Assembly: GCA_024692105.1 (NCBI GenBank)
Contig: JAILMZ010000106.1
Location: 1-31,311 of the forward strand
Source: Saccharofermentans sp.
GTDB lineage: Bacteria > Bacillota_A > Clostridia > Saccharofermentanales > Saccharofermentanaceae
DNA length: 31,311 bases
Direction of reading: 5' to 3'
Part shown: in pieces, positions 24,909 to 31,311 of the stretch
How positions within the stretch are numbered: the stretch's first letter is position 1
Layout: the number at the start of each line of letters is the position of its first letter
Notes under the pieces: generated by a model
What the model was told of the DNA's origin: nothing
Database searches by the model: none
Seen by the model: only the letters and a program-made list of their open reading frames with translations
Position numbers and translations under genes: made by a program

Positions 24909-26348
24909 TTACTTGATGTTCTCGATGAAAGCCTTATAACCAAGATAGAGGAAATAAAGATCGATCTTTGAGATGACCTCGATCGGAGCATGCATAGACC
25001 ATACGGGAACACCCATATCTACGACGTCCATACCGAGTTCAGCCATTACAGCAGCAATCGTTCCGCCGCCGCCTGCATCTATCTTGCCGAGCTCACCCGT
25101 CTGCCACGGGATGGAATTGCTGTCTAAGATATCCGTTATCTCAGCGATGAAGTCACCTGTAGCTTCGGAACAGCCGGACTTACCTCTTGCTCCCGTGTAC
25201 TTCTCGATCTTAAGACCGCAGGACATGAACGCAGTATTGCGCTTCTCGAAAACGCTCGCATACTTGGGGTCGTATGCAGTGGTAACGTCAGTGGAAAGCA
25301 TTTTCGTTGCCGCAAGAGCCTTGCGGAACTTGAGCGTGTTGAACTTATCGATGCCGCCGTCAGCCTTGGCAAGAAGTTCCATGAGGAAGTTCTCGTAAAG
25401 ATAGGAAGAAGCTCCTGAGTTTGCGTAAGAACCGATCTCTTCCTTGTCGGTAAGCATCGTAACGCAGGTCCTTGCAGGCTTTTCCTGAGCAAGCAGAGCT
25501 CTGAGAGCAGGATATGCGCAGACCTTGTCGTCGTGGCCGTAAGCAGCTATATATGCACGGTCGAAACCGACATCCCTTGCCTTGGCTGCGGGAACGATCT
25601 CGATCTCGGCAGAAACGAAATCCTTCTCGGTGATACCGTACTGATCGGAAAGGAGCTTAAGGATAGCTTCCTTGTATATCTCCTTCTCCTTGCTCTTACC
25701 GTCTCTTACCGGGATACCGCCGATGATTACATTGAGATCCTCGGCAGGAATGAACTCAGATGCTTTCTTTGCCATTTGTGCATTGCCGAGATGAGGCAGA
25801 AGATCCGTAATGTAGAAGATCGGATCATCATCCTTCTCGCCTACGCAGATCTCGTGGCTCTTACCGTCATTGGTAAAGACTACACCGTGTACGGCAAGAG
25901 GGATCGTTGTCCACTGATACTTCTTTATGCCGCCGTAGTAATGAGTCTTGAAGTAGACGGTATCGTTATCTTCAAAGATCGGATTAGGCTTAAGATCAAG
26001 TCTGGGAGAATCGATGTGCGCACCGAGGATGTTGAATCCTGCTTCGGGTCCTTTCTTACCGATAACGGCTGCCGCGAAGCCCTTGCCCTTTATCGTGCTG
26101 TATACCTTATCGCCTGCTTTAAGCGTATCTTTGGTCGAGATATCGACAAATCCGAGTTCTTCAGCAGAAGCAACGGCATTCTTTGTGAATTCTCTTTCAG
26201 TCTTGGAACTGTCAAGGAATGCCTTATACTCTTCAGCAAAAGCCATTGTAGCAGCGATATCGTCATCACTTGCGACCTTATACTGGTTCGGGAATTCGGC
26301 AAAGAGTTCCTTAGCCTTTGTCTTTTTGGTCTCTTTCTTTTTTGCCAT
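24909..26348 (-). CDS. M18-family aminopeptidase
   Basis: 479 residues, a zinc aminopeptidase of peptidase family M18 (aspartyl aminopeptidase/aminopeptidase I group, PRK02256-like). Visible metal-site motifs are GAHIDSPRLDLKPNP (His111, Asp113), the DKEEIGS motif with its paired Glu, and a C-terminal SMHAPIEVISKID with a metal-binding His. It forms large cytosolic oligomers that trim N-terminal residues from peptides. The N-terminus is Lys-rich. GTG at 26357 is in frame, but ATG at 26348, with GAGG 8 bases upstream, is better. It is the first gene of the seven-gene minus-strand run and is divergent from the PHP gene, with 73 bases between them in which I could not place a convincing promoter for either. 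Confidence 0.93.
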   Translation of the reverse strand: MAKKKETKKTKAKELFAEFPNQYKVASDDDIAATMAFAEEYKAFLDSSKTEREFTKNAVASAEELGFVDISTKDTLKAGDKVYSTIKGKGFAAAVIGKKGPEAGFNILGAHIDSPRLDLKPNPIFEDNDTVYFKTHYYGGIKKYQWTTIPLAVHGVVFTNDGKSHEICVGEKDDDPIFYITDLLPHLGNAQMAKKASEFIPAEDLNVIIGGIPVRDGKSKEKEIYKEAILKLLSDQYGITEKDFVSAEIEIVPAAKARDVGFDRAYIAAYGHDDKVCAYPALRALLAQEKPARTCVTMLTDKEEIGSYANSGASSYLYENFLMELLAKADGGIDKFNTLKFRKALAATKMLSTDVTTAYDPKYASVFEKRNTAFMSCGLKIEKYTGARGKSGCSEATGDFIAEITDILDSNSIPWQTGELGKIDAGGGGTIAAVMAELGMDVVDMGVPVWSMHAPIEVISKIDLYFLYLGYKAFIENIK

Positions 26349-26421
26349 ATTAGCCACCTCTAATTATTGATAATTTATGATAACATTAAACACGGAAAAT
26401 GTTTACAGATAAGGGGTTTAT

Positions 26422-27234
26422 ATGGTTACTGACGGCCACAATCATACAAGGCATTTCTCACCGGATGCTGACCAGTCGATTGACGAACTGTGCGCATCTG
26501 CCGTATCTCTCGGAATTAAGAGACTTGCCGTAACAGAACACTATGACGCTGACTTCCCCGACGGAAGCCTTAACTGGGAGTTTGATTTCGATGAATATGC
26601 TGCGGCTTTCCCCAAGTGGCGCGCAGATCACCCGGAGATCGAACTGCTGATGGGAGTCGAGTTCGGTTATCAGACTCACTTGGCATCCAAGATCGACGAA
26701 TGGGCTCTTAAGGCGCCTTTCGATACGGTTCTTCTCAGCAATCACCTTTTCCGCGGAGAAGACATCTATACGACAAAACTTTTATACGAGATCCCCAGCA
26801 AGGTCTGCTTTGCCGAGTATGTAGGCATCCTCGCAGAGATGACGGAGAAGTGCAGTAATTTCGATGTTGTTGCCCACTATGACTACATCAACCGCTACGG
26901 TTCCGGTGAGGATACACCTTTAAGGTACGATGACTGCCCTGCCGAGTTCGACCGTTTCTTTGAAGCACTTATCTCCAAAGAGAAGGCTCTGGAGATAAAT
27001 ACCAAATCCGTACAGAAGCTGGCTGAGAAGAACAGCAAAGACTTTATGCCCGACAGCAAACTCCTTAAGAGGTACATGGACATGGGCGGTAAGCTTTTCA
27101 CTCTCGGTTCCGATGCACACGTTCCGTCGGGACTCGGTATCTATTTCAATGAGACCGCTGAATACTTAAAGTCCCTTGGTATCACCGAGACGGTGTACTA
27201 CAAGGGACATAAAGCGTTTACTGAAGCGTTGTAA
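26422..27234 (+). CDS. PHP-domain phosphatase, histidinol-phosphatase (HisJ/HisK) family
   Basis: 270 residues of the PHP superfamily. The metal-binding motifs are DGHNHTRHFS (His6, His8), the TEHYD segment, GVEFGYQ with its Glu, the SNHLFRGED region, VVAHYDYINRYG and LGSDAHVP, all in the normal order. In Bacillus the HisK-type enzyme dephosphorylates histidinol phosphate in histidine synthesis. No his genes are nearby, and PHP proteins also act on other phosphoesters, so the role stays provisional. ATG at 26422 has AAGGGG 5 bases upstream. It is an isolated plus-strand gene whose stop comes 2 bases before the convergent prfB stop. Confidence 0.87.
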   Translation: MVTDGHNHTRHFSPDADQSIDELCASAVSLGIKRLAVTEHYDADFPDGSLNWEFDFDEYAAAFPKWRADHPEIELLMGVEFGYQTHLASKIDEWALKAPFDTVLLSNHLFRGEDIYTTKLLYEIPSKVCFAEYVGILAEMTEKCSNFDVVAHYDYINRYGSGEDTPLRYDDCPAEFDRFFEALISKEKALEINTKSVQKLAEKNSKDFMPDSKLLKRYMDMGGKLFTLGSDAHVPSGLGIYFNETAEYLKSLGITETVYYKGHKAFTEAL

Positions 27235-27236
27235 GA

Positions 27237-28352
27237 TTATTTCTCGTTCTTCATTCCTGACAGATACGCGAAGATGAAACCGTCGACCTTTCCGTCCATT
27301 ACGGCATCAACGTCGACTTCTTCGTAACCCGTACGGTTGTCCTTAACGAGTGTATAAGGGCAGAATACGTAAGATCTGATCTGGGAACCCCATGCGATCT
27401 CCATCTGGTTACCCTTGAGGTCTTCGATCTTTTCCATCTCGGCAGCCTGAGCGAGTGCAAAAAGCTTAGCTTTCAGCATCTTAAGGCAGGTTTCCTTATT
27501 CTGGAGCTGAGATCTCTCAGCCTGGCAGGAAACAACGATGCCCGTAGGATTATGTGTCATTCTGACAGCCGTATCAGTCTTATTGATGTGCTGACCGCCC
27601 TTACCTGTAGCACGGTAAGTATCAACTCTGATATCAGACATGTCGATCTTGATGTCATCTTCCGTAGCCTTATCAAGTTCAGGAATGACTTCACAGGAAG
27701 CAAATGAAGTATGTCTTCTTCCCGCGGAATCAAAAGGCGAGATCCTTACGAGTCTGTGTACGCCGACCTCGGATCTTAAGAAACCGTAAGCATTCTCACC
27801 GGTGATCTTCATGGAAACAGACTGAATGCCTGCCTCTTCACCGTCAACATACTCGAGTTCCTCAGTGGTGAATCCGTGGACTTCGCACCATCTCTTATAC
27901 ATTCTGTAGAGCATAGAGCACCAGTCCATGGCCTCTGTTCCGCCTGCACCCGCATGGAGCGAGAGCGTCGCATTGTTGGCATCATAAGGACCGGTAAGGA
28001 GCGTCTCAAGACGCATCTTCTCGAAATCTTCCTTGAATATGGCAACATTCTCTGTAAGTTCGGCAAGGGAATCCTTATCCTCTTCCTCATTGGCAAGTTC
28101 GCAAAGAGCAAGGAGGTCTTCCCTCTCAGCTACGAGATTGTTGTAATTCTCGACCTTCTTCTTAAGTTTGCCGAGAGTCTGCGTAAGCTCTTGAGCTTTT
28201 GCCGCATCATTCCAGAAATCAGGCTCTGTAGTCCTGTTCTCGAGTTCGCTTATCTGATCGGATACGCGGTCGATGTGAAGAGCGTCTTTAAGCTTTGAAA
28301 GCGGCTCTTCAAATGATTCAAGATCAAGTCTGATATTATCGAATTCAAGCAT
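27237..28352 (-). CDS. prfB: Peptide chain release factor 2, encoded without frameshift
   Basis: 371 residues, full-length RF2. The stop-codon recognition tripeptide SPF is at 205-207 and the GGQ of the peptidyl-tRNA hydrolysis loop at 252-254, so it releases at UGA and UAA. Many bacterial prfB genes need a programmed +1 frameshift at CTT-TGA-C near codon 25; here codon 25 is CTT (28280-28278) but is followed by CAC, and the frame is open throughout. The ATG at 28352 has AAAGG 9 bases upstream inside the end of the aminotransferase gene, 5 bases away, so the pair is an operon. secA, the common neighbour in Bacillota, is not here. Confidence 0.97.
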   Translation of the reverse strand: MLEFDNIRLDLESFEEPLSKLKDALHIDRVSDQISELENRTTEPDFWNDAAKAQELTQTLGKLKKKVENYNNLVAEREDLLALCELANEEEDKDSLAELTENVAIFKEDFEKMRLETLLTGPYDANNATLSLHAGAGGTEAMDWCSMLYRMYKRWCEVHGFTTEELEYVDGEEAGIQSVSMKITGENAYGFLRSEVGVHRLVRISPFDSAGRRHTSFASCEVIPELDKATEDDIKIDMSDIRVDTYRATGKGGQHINKTDTAVRMTHNPTGIVVSCQAERSQLQNKETCLKMLKAKLFALAQAAEMEKIEDLKGNQMEIAWGSQIRSYVFCPYTLVKDNRTGYEEVDVDAVMDGKVDGFIFAYLSGMKNEK

Positions 28353-28357
28353 CGGGA

Positions 28358-29545
28358 TTAACCTTTCTTCAGATCTTCAACAAATTCTTTAAGCAGTCTC
28401 ATGGCTTCCTTGATGTCTTCCATGGAAGCAGCATAACTGATCCTTACGAAGCCCTCTCCGCACTCGCCGAAAGCATTACCCGGAACAATGGCAACATGCT
28501 TCTCGAGCAGGAATCTCTCACAAAATTCCTCTGATGTAAGGCCCGTGCTCTTGATGCACGGGAATGCATAGAAAGCACCGTAAGGAGTAAAGCAATCAAG
28601 ACCCGCGTCCTGAAGTCCCTTAACGATAACTCTTCTTCTGTGGTTATATTCATCACGCATCTTAGTGACTTCTTCGTCAGCGTTCAGTGCTGCTTCGACA
28701 ACAGCGAACTGTGAAATCGAAGGAGCACACATGATGCAATACTGGTGGATCTTGAACATTTGAGAGATAAGTTCGTGAGGTCCTGCCAGATAACCTACTC
28801 TGAAACCTGTCATGGCATAAGACTTCGAAAAGCCGTTAACCATAATAACGCGCTCTCTTAACTCAGCAAACTGGGTAAGAGATGCGGGCTTGCCGTCAAG
28901 ATAATTAAGCTCGCAATAGAGCTCATCAGACAGGACAATAATGTCAGGATGCTTCATAAGAACATCCTTGATCCTTGCCCAGTCCTCGAGAGTCATTACG
29001 GCTCCCGTAGGATTGTTCGGATAGCCGACGATAACATACTTTGTCTTGTCGGTAATGGCTGCCTCGAGTTCCTCGGGCATAAGCTTGTAATTATTCTCAG
29101 GCTTTGTCTCAACGACAACCGGAACACCGTGAGCAAATTCAACAGTTGCCTTATAAGCAACGAAGCAGGGCTCAACAATGATTACCTCATCACCGGGATT
29201 GATAAGCGCACGTGCAGCAAGATCAAGACCTTCACTGCCGCCTACAGTGATAAGAAGCTCATTTTTGGGATCGTAAGATACGCCATATCTTCTCTTAAGA
29301 TAATCAGCTATAGCGGCTCTTGCATCAATATAACCGGAGTTGGGAGAATAGTGTGTATATCCATCGATAAGCGAATTGATGCCTGCCTCTCTGATAGACC
29401 AGGGAGTAACAAAGTCAGGCTCACCGATAGACAGCGAAATAACATGACCCTGCATCTCGTTGGCAAGGTCGAAGAATTTCCTTATTGCTGAAGGCGGAAC
29501 TGCCTGTACAGCCTTGGAAATCTTTGAATCGTAATCAAAACTCAT
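28358..29545 (-). CDS. Class I PLP-dependent aminotransferase, alanine-type (AlaT/YugH-like)
   Basis: 395 residues, fold-type I aminotransferase. Motifs: GGSEGLDLA around 102-110 for the cofactor phosphate, PNNPTG at 176-181 with the pyridine-binding Asn, SDELYCELNY with Asp207, and SKSYAMTG with the Schiff-base Lys241; a substrate-binding Arg lies in FVRISYAAS. It moves an amino group between an amino acid and a 2-oxoacid. The 4-base overlap (ATGA) with an upstream Lrp-type regulator mirrors alaR-alaT (yugG-yugH) of Bacillus, which supports a role in alanine synthesis from pyruvate and glutamate. An aspartate or aromatic substrate is not excluded. Confidence 0.9.
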   Translation of the reverse strand: MSFDYDSKISKAVQAVPPSAIRKFFDLANEMQGHVISLSIGEPDFVTPWSIREAGINSLIDGYTHYSPNSGYIDARAAIADYLKRRYGVSYDPKNELLITVGGSEGLDLAARALINPGDEVIIVEPCFVAYKATVEFAHGVPVVVETKPENNYKLMPEELEAAITDKTKYVIVGYPNNPTGAVMTLEDWARIKDVLMKHPDIIVLSDELYCELNYLDGKPASLTQFAELRERVIMVNGFSKSYAMTGFRVGYLAGPHELISQMFKIHQYCIMCAPSISQFAVVEAALNADEEVTKMRDEYNHRRRVIVKGLQDAGLDCFTPYGAFYAFPCIKSTGLTSEEFCERFLLEKHVAIVPGNAFGECGEGFVRISYAASMEDIKEAMRLLKEFVEDLKKG

Positions 29546-30030
29546 AAGATGATAGCCTGCCTGTCGTCAGTATTCGGATTATCGTAGATTATACCATTAG
29601 CCTTATATTTCTTAAGGATAAAGTGAGTTGTCGTAGAGAGAACGCCTTCCATGGTAGCGATCTTCTCGGTTACGAATGTGGCGATATCCCTTAATGTCTT
29701 ATCCTCGTAGATGATCATGAGATCGAATCCGCCGGACATAAGGTAGCAAGCCGTAACCTTATCGTACTTGCTCAAGATCTGCGCAATATGGTCATAACCC
29801 TTGTTCTTTACCGGAGTGATCCTTACCTCGATCATGCCGATGCAGTTATCAGGTGCCTTCTTCTCCCAGTTAATGATCGTGTTGTAACCTAAGATGATGT
29901 TCTCATCCTTAAGTCTCTTGATCTCCGCTTCCACATCATCGGCGGTTACACCAAGCATAACGGCAATCTCTTCGGCTGAAAGTCTGGCGTTGTTCTCAAT
30001 TAGTCTTAAAAGTTCTAAATCGTCAATCAT
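29542..30030 (-). CDS. Lrp/AsnC-family transcriptional regulator (AlaR/YugG-like)
   Basis: 162 residues: an N-terminal winged helix-turn-helix (about 5-50, NARLSAEEIAVMLGVTADDVEAE) and a C-terminal RAM ligand-binding domain (about 65-145, with VTACYLMSGGFDLMIIYEDK). The last part, STTTHFILKKYK, matches the YugG type. ATG at 30030 has AAAGGAG 7 bases upstream. It overlaps the aminotransferase start by 4 bases, so it probably regulates this gene in response to alanine or a related amino acid; that is inferred from the Bacillus pair. It lies directly below the malic enzyme terminator, and I see no convincing separate promoter between the hairpin and its ATG. Confidence 0.92.
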   Translation of the reverse strand: MIDDLELLRLIENNARLSAEEIAVMLGVTADDVEAEIKRLKDENIILGYNTIINWEKKAPDNCIGMIEVRITPVKNKGYDHIAQILSKYDKVTACYLMSGGFDLMIIYEDKTLRDIATFVTEKIATMEGVLSTTTHFILKKYKANGIIYDNPNTDDRQAIIL

Positions 30031-30058
30031 GTGAAAACTCCTTTTCTATAAATTGCAA

Positions 30059-30088
30059 AATCTCCCGCAACAAAACTTGCGGGAGATT
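30059..30088 (-). terminator. Terminator after malic enzyme
   Basis: A perfect 12-base stem (AATCTCCCGCAA/TTGCGGGAGATT) with a 6-base loop, 19 bases below the malic enzyme stop. On the minus strand the stem ends in ATTTT, then GCAATTT, a moderately T-rich tail. It separates malic enzyme from the Lrp regulator; partial read-through could supply the latter. Confidence 0.8.
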
Positions 30089-30107
30089 GTTGCTTAATTC
30101 AGTATAT

Positions 30108-31280
30108 TCAGATTCTTGCTACACCTGTATCACGGGCTGCCTGTGCAACAGCAGCAGCAACTGCAGGTCCGACTCTTTTATCGAATGCATCCGGCAGGAT
30201 GTACTCAGGGTTGAGCTCTTCGTCAGAAACGATGCCTGCGATAGCGTTAGCTGCAGCGATCTTCATCTCGTCGTTGATGTCAGAAGCTCTTACATCGAGA
30301 GCGCCGCGGAAGATACCGGGGAAAGCGAGTACGTTGTTAACCTGGTTCGGGAAGTCAGAACGGCCTGTTGCCATAACTGCAACGCCGGCCTTCTTAGCTT
30401 CGTCAGGAAGAATCTCAGGTGTAGGGTTAGCGCAAGCGAAGACTACGGGATCCTTAGCCATTGTAGCTACCATGTCTGCTGTAAGAACGCCCGGAGCGGA
30501 TACGCCGATGAATACGTCAGCACCAACGATAACGTCAGCAAGAGAACCTGCCTTCTTCTCGGGGTTGGTGATCTTTGCCATCTCTTCCTTAGCAGAGTTA
30601 AGGCCTTCTCTTCCCTCATAGATAGCGCCCTTACGGTCGCAGAGGATGACGTTCTTAAGACCTCTGGAGATGAGAAGCTTTGTGATAGCAGTAGCAGCAG
30701 CGCCTGCGCCGTTAACAACAACGAGGATATCTTCCATCTTCTTGCCGACGATCTTAAGAGCGTTTGTAAGGCCTGCAAGTGTGATAACTGCAGTACCGTG
30801 CTGGTCATCGTGGAAGATCGGGATGTCACATCTTTCCTTGAGCTTCTTCTCGATCTCGAAACATCTGGGTGCAGAGATATCCTCGAGGTTTACACCGCCG
30901 AAAGAACCTGCAAGAAGTGCAACTGTATTAACGATCTCATCAACATCCTTGGAACGGATGCAGAGAGGGAATGCATCGACATCACCGAAAGCCTTGAACA
31001 GAGCGCACTTACCTTCCATAACAGGCATTCCTGCTTCAGGTCCGATATCGCCGAGGCCGAGAACAGCCGTACCGTCAGTAACGACTGCTACGAGATTATG
31101 TCTTCTTGTATATTTGTATGAGAGGTCAACGTCCTTCTGGATCTCAAGACAAGGAGCCGCAACACCCGGCGTGTACGCAATAGCGAGTTCTTCCTTGGAA
31201 CCTACGGGAGCTGTGGCGATTACTTCGATCTTGCCTGCCCATTCCTCATGCATCTTAATTGCTTTCTCATTGTTATCCAT
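30108..31280 (-). CDS. NAD(P)-dependent malic enzyme
   Basis: 390 residues, the short bacterial form. It oxidatively decarboxylates malate to pyruvate. Catalytic residues are visible: Tyr36 in AYTPGVA, Lys91 in EGKCALFKAFGD, metal ligands Glu133-Asp134 (NLEDISAP) and Asp158-Asp159 in FHDDQHGTA. The nucleotide-binding GAGAAA loop follows near 197, and CANPTPEI closes the cofactor site. NAD or NADP preference cannot be read safely. ATG at 31280 has GGAGG 7 bases upstream. A -10 match TACAAT at 31300-31295 is visible, with the -35 beyond the window edge, so this is likely a one-gene unit. Its pyruvate could supply the aminotransferase encoded next to it. Confidence 0.96.
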   Translation of the reverse strand: MDNNEKAIKMHEEWAGKIEVIATAPVGSKEELAIAYTPGVAAPCLEIQKDVDLSYKYTRRHNLVAVVTDGTAVLGLGDIGPEAGMPVMEGKCALFKAFGDVDAFPLCIRSKDVDEIVNTVALLAGSFGGVNLEDISAPRCFEIEKKLKERCDIPIFHDDQHGTAVITLAGLTNALKIVGKKMEDILVVVNGAGAAATAITKLLISRGLKNVILCDRKGAIYEGREGLNSAKEEMAKITNPEKKAGSLADVIVGADVFIGVSAPGVLTADMVATMAKDPVVFACANPTPEILPDEAKKAGVAVMATGRSDFPNQVNNVLAFPGIFRGALDVRASDINDEMKIAAANAIAGIVSDEELNPEYILPDAFDKRVGPAVAAAVAQAARDTGVARI

Positions 31281-31294
31281 ATGTGAACCTCCAA

Positions 31295-31300
31295 ATTGTA
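31295..31300 (-). promoter_or_regulatory. Probable -10 element of malic enzyme
   Basis: TACAAT on the minus strand, 14 bases above the malic enzyme ATG and just upstream of its GGAGG. The -35 would fall outside the window, so only half the promoter can be seen; the very short distance to the ATG would leave a leader of only a few bases before the ribosome site. Confidence 0.35.
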
Positions 31301-31311
31301 GTCTTAAGTAT

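Noticed and set aside
26349..26421. Divergent promoters between the aminopeptidase and PHP genes
   Set aside because: The gap is AT-rich with several weak matches, but no -35/-10 pair with good spacing stood out.
30087..31121. A 344-codon plus-strand open frame
   Set aside because: Lies antisense to malic enzyme, is rich in Ser and Cys, has no ribosome site and no family likeness; a shadow of the real gene.
1..31311. Mobile elements, CRISPR arrays, phage genes or anti-phage systems
   Set aside because: No transposase, integrase, direct-repeat array or known defence domain was seen; gene content and base composition look uniform.

Overview
The window is a dense, largely co-oriented stretch of bacterial chromosome, 24 of the 27 protein genes on the minus strand. 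It suggests an anaerobic member of the Clostridia (Bacillota). The evidence is strong GGAGG-type ribosome binding sites, a Gram-positive type LexA box (GAACAATTGTTC) at recA, the PhoH-PgpH pair, a YmdB-type phosphodiesterase, a SpoIIIE/FtsK translocase, and an Lrp-type regulator next to an alanine-type aminotransferase as in the Bacillus alaR-alaT pair. Genus cannot be read from this sequence. There is no transposase, integrase, phage gene or CRISPR array, and no gene-free stretch over 300 bases.

Layout. (1) 1-4188: pgpH (cut by the window edge) and phoH, with a promoter in front of phoH; then ymdB-lspA-rluD, joined by overlapping codons. (2) 4217-5957: recA-recX with a near-consensus promoter, a LexA box and phased A-tracts. 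(3) 5958-12738: proC-rnhA-nudF-ftsK-pncC-murJ, tightly packed, mixing proline synthesis, RNA/DNA maintenance, chromosome segregation and lipid II flipping. (4) 12799-14553: tRNA-Trp with promoter and terminator, a one-gene unit for an unrecognised membrane-anchored protein, and a short-chain dehydrogenase. (5) 14635-16020: citrate synthase. (6) 16027-26348: a seven-gene minus-strand run: M18 aminopeptidase, cardiolipin synthase, amidohydrolase, a two-subunit ABC exporter, leuA and uppP. (7) 26422-31311: a PHP phosphatase (plus strand), then prfB, aminotransferase, Lrp regulator, a terminator and malic enzyme.

How the genes fit together. Cell-envelope functions recur: murJ flips lipid II, uppP recycles its carrier, lspA matures lipoproteins and cls makes cardiolipin. 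Amino-acid and central carbon genes (citrate synthase, malic enzyme, leuA, proC, alanine-type aminotransferase, histidinol-phosphatase-like PHP protein) suggest a biosynthetically capable anaerobe. recA-recX under LexA supplies the SOS core.

I did not find a clearly new biological system. The points most worth a second look are the LexA-controlled recA promoter with phased A-tracts, five 8-base start/stop overlaps, a prfB that has lost the usual programmed frameshift, the asymmetric ABC exporter inside the unusual seven-gene run, and the unrecognised membrane protein beside tRNA-Trp.
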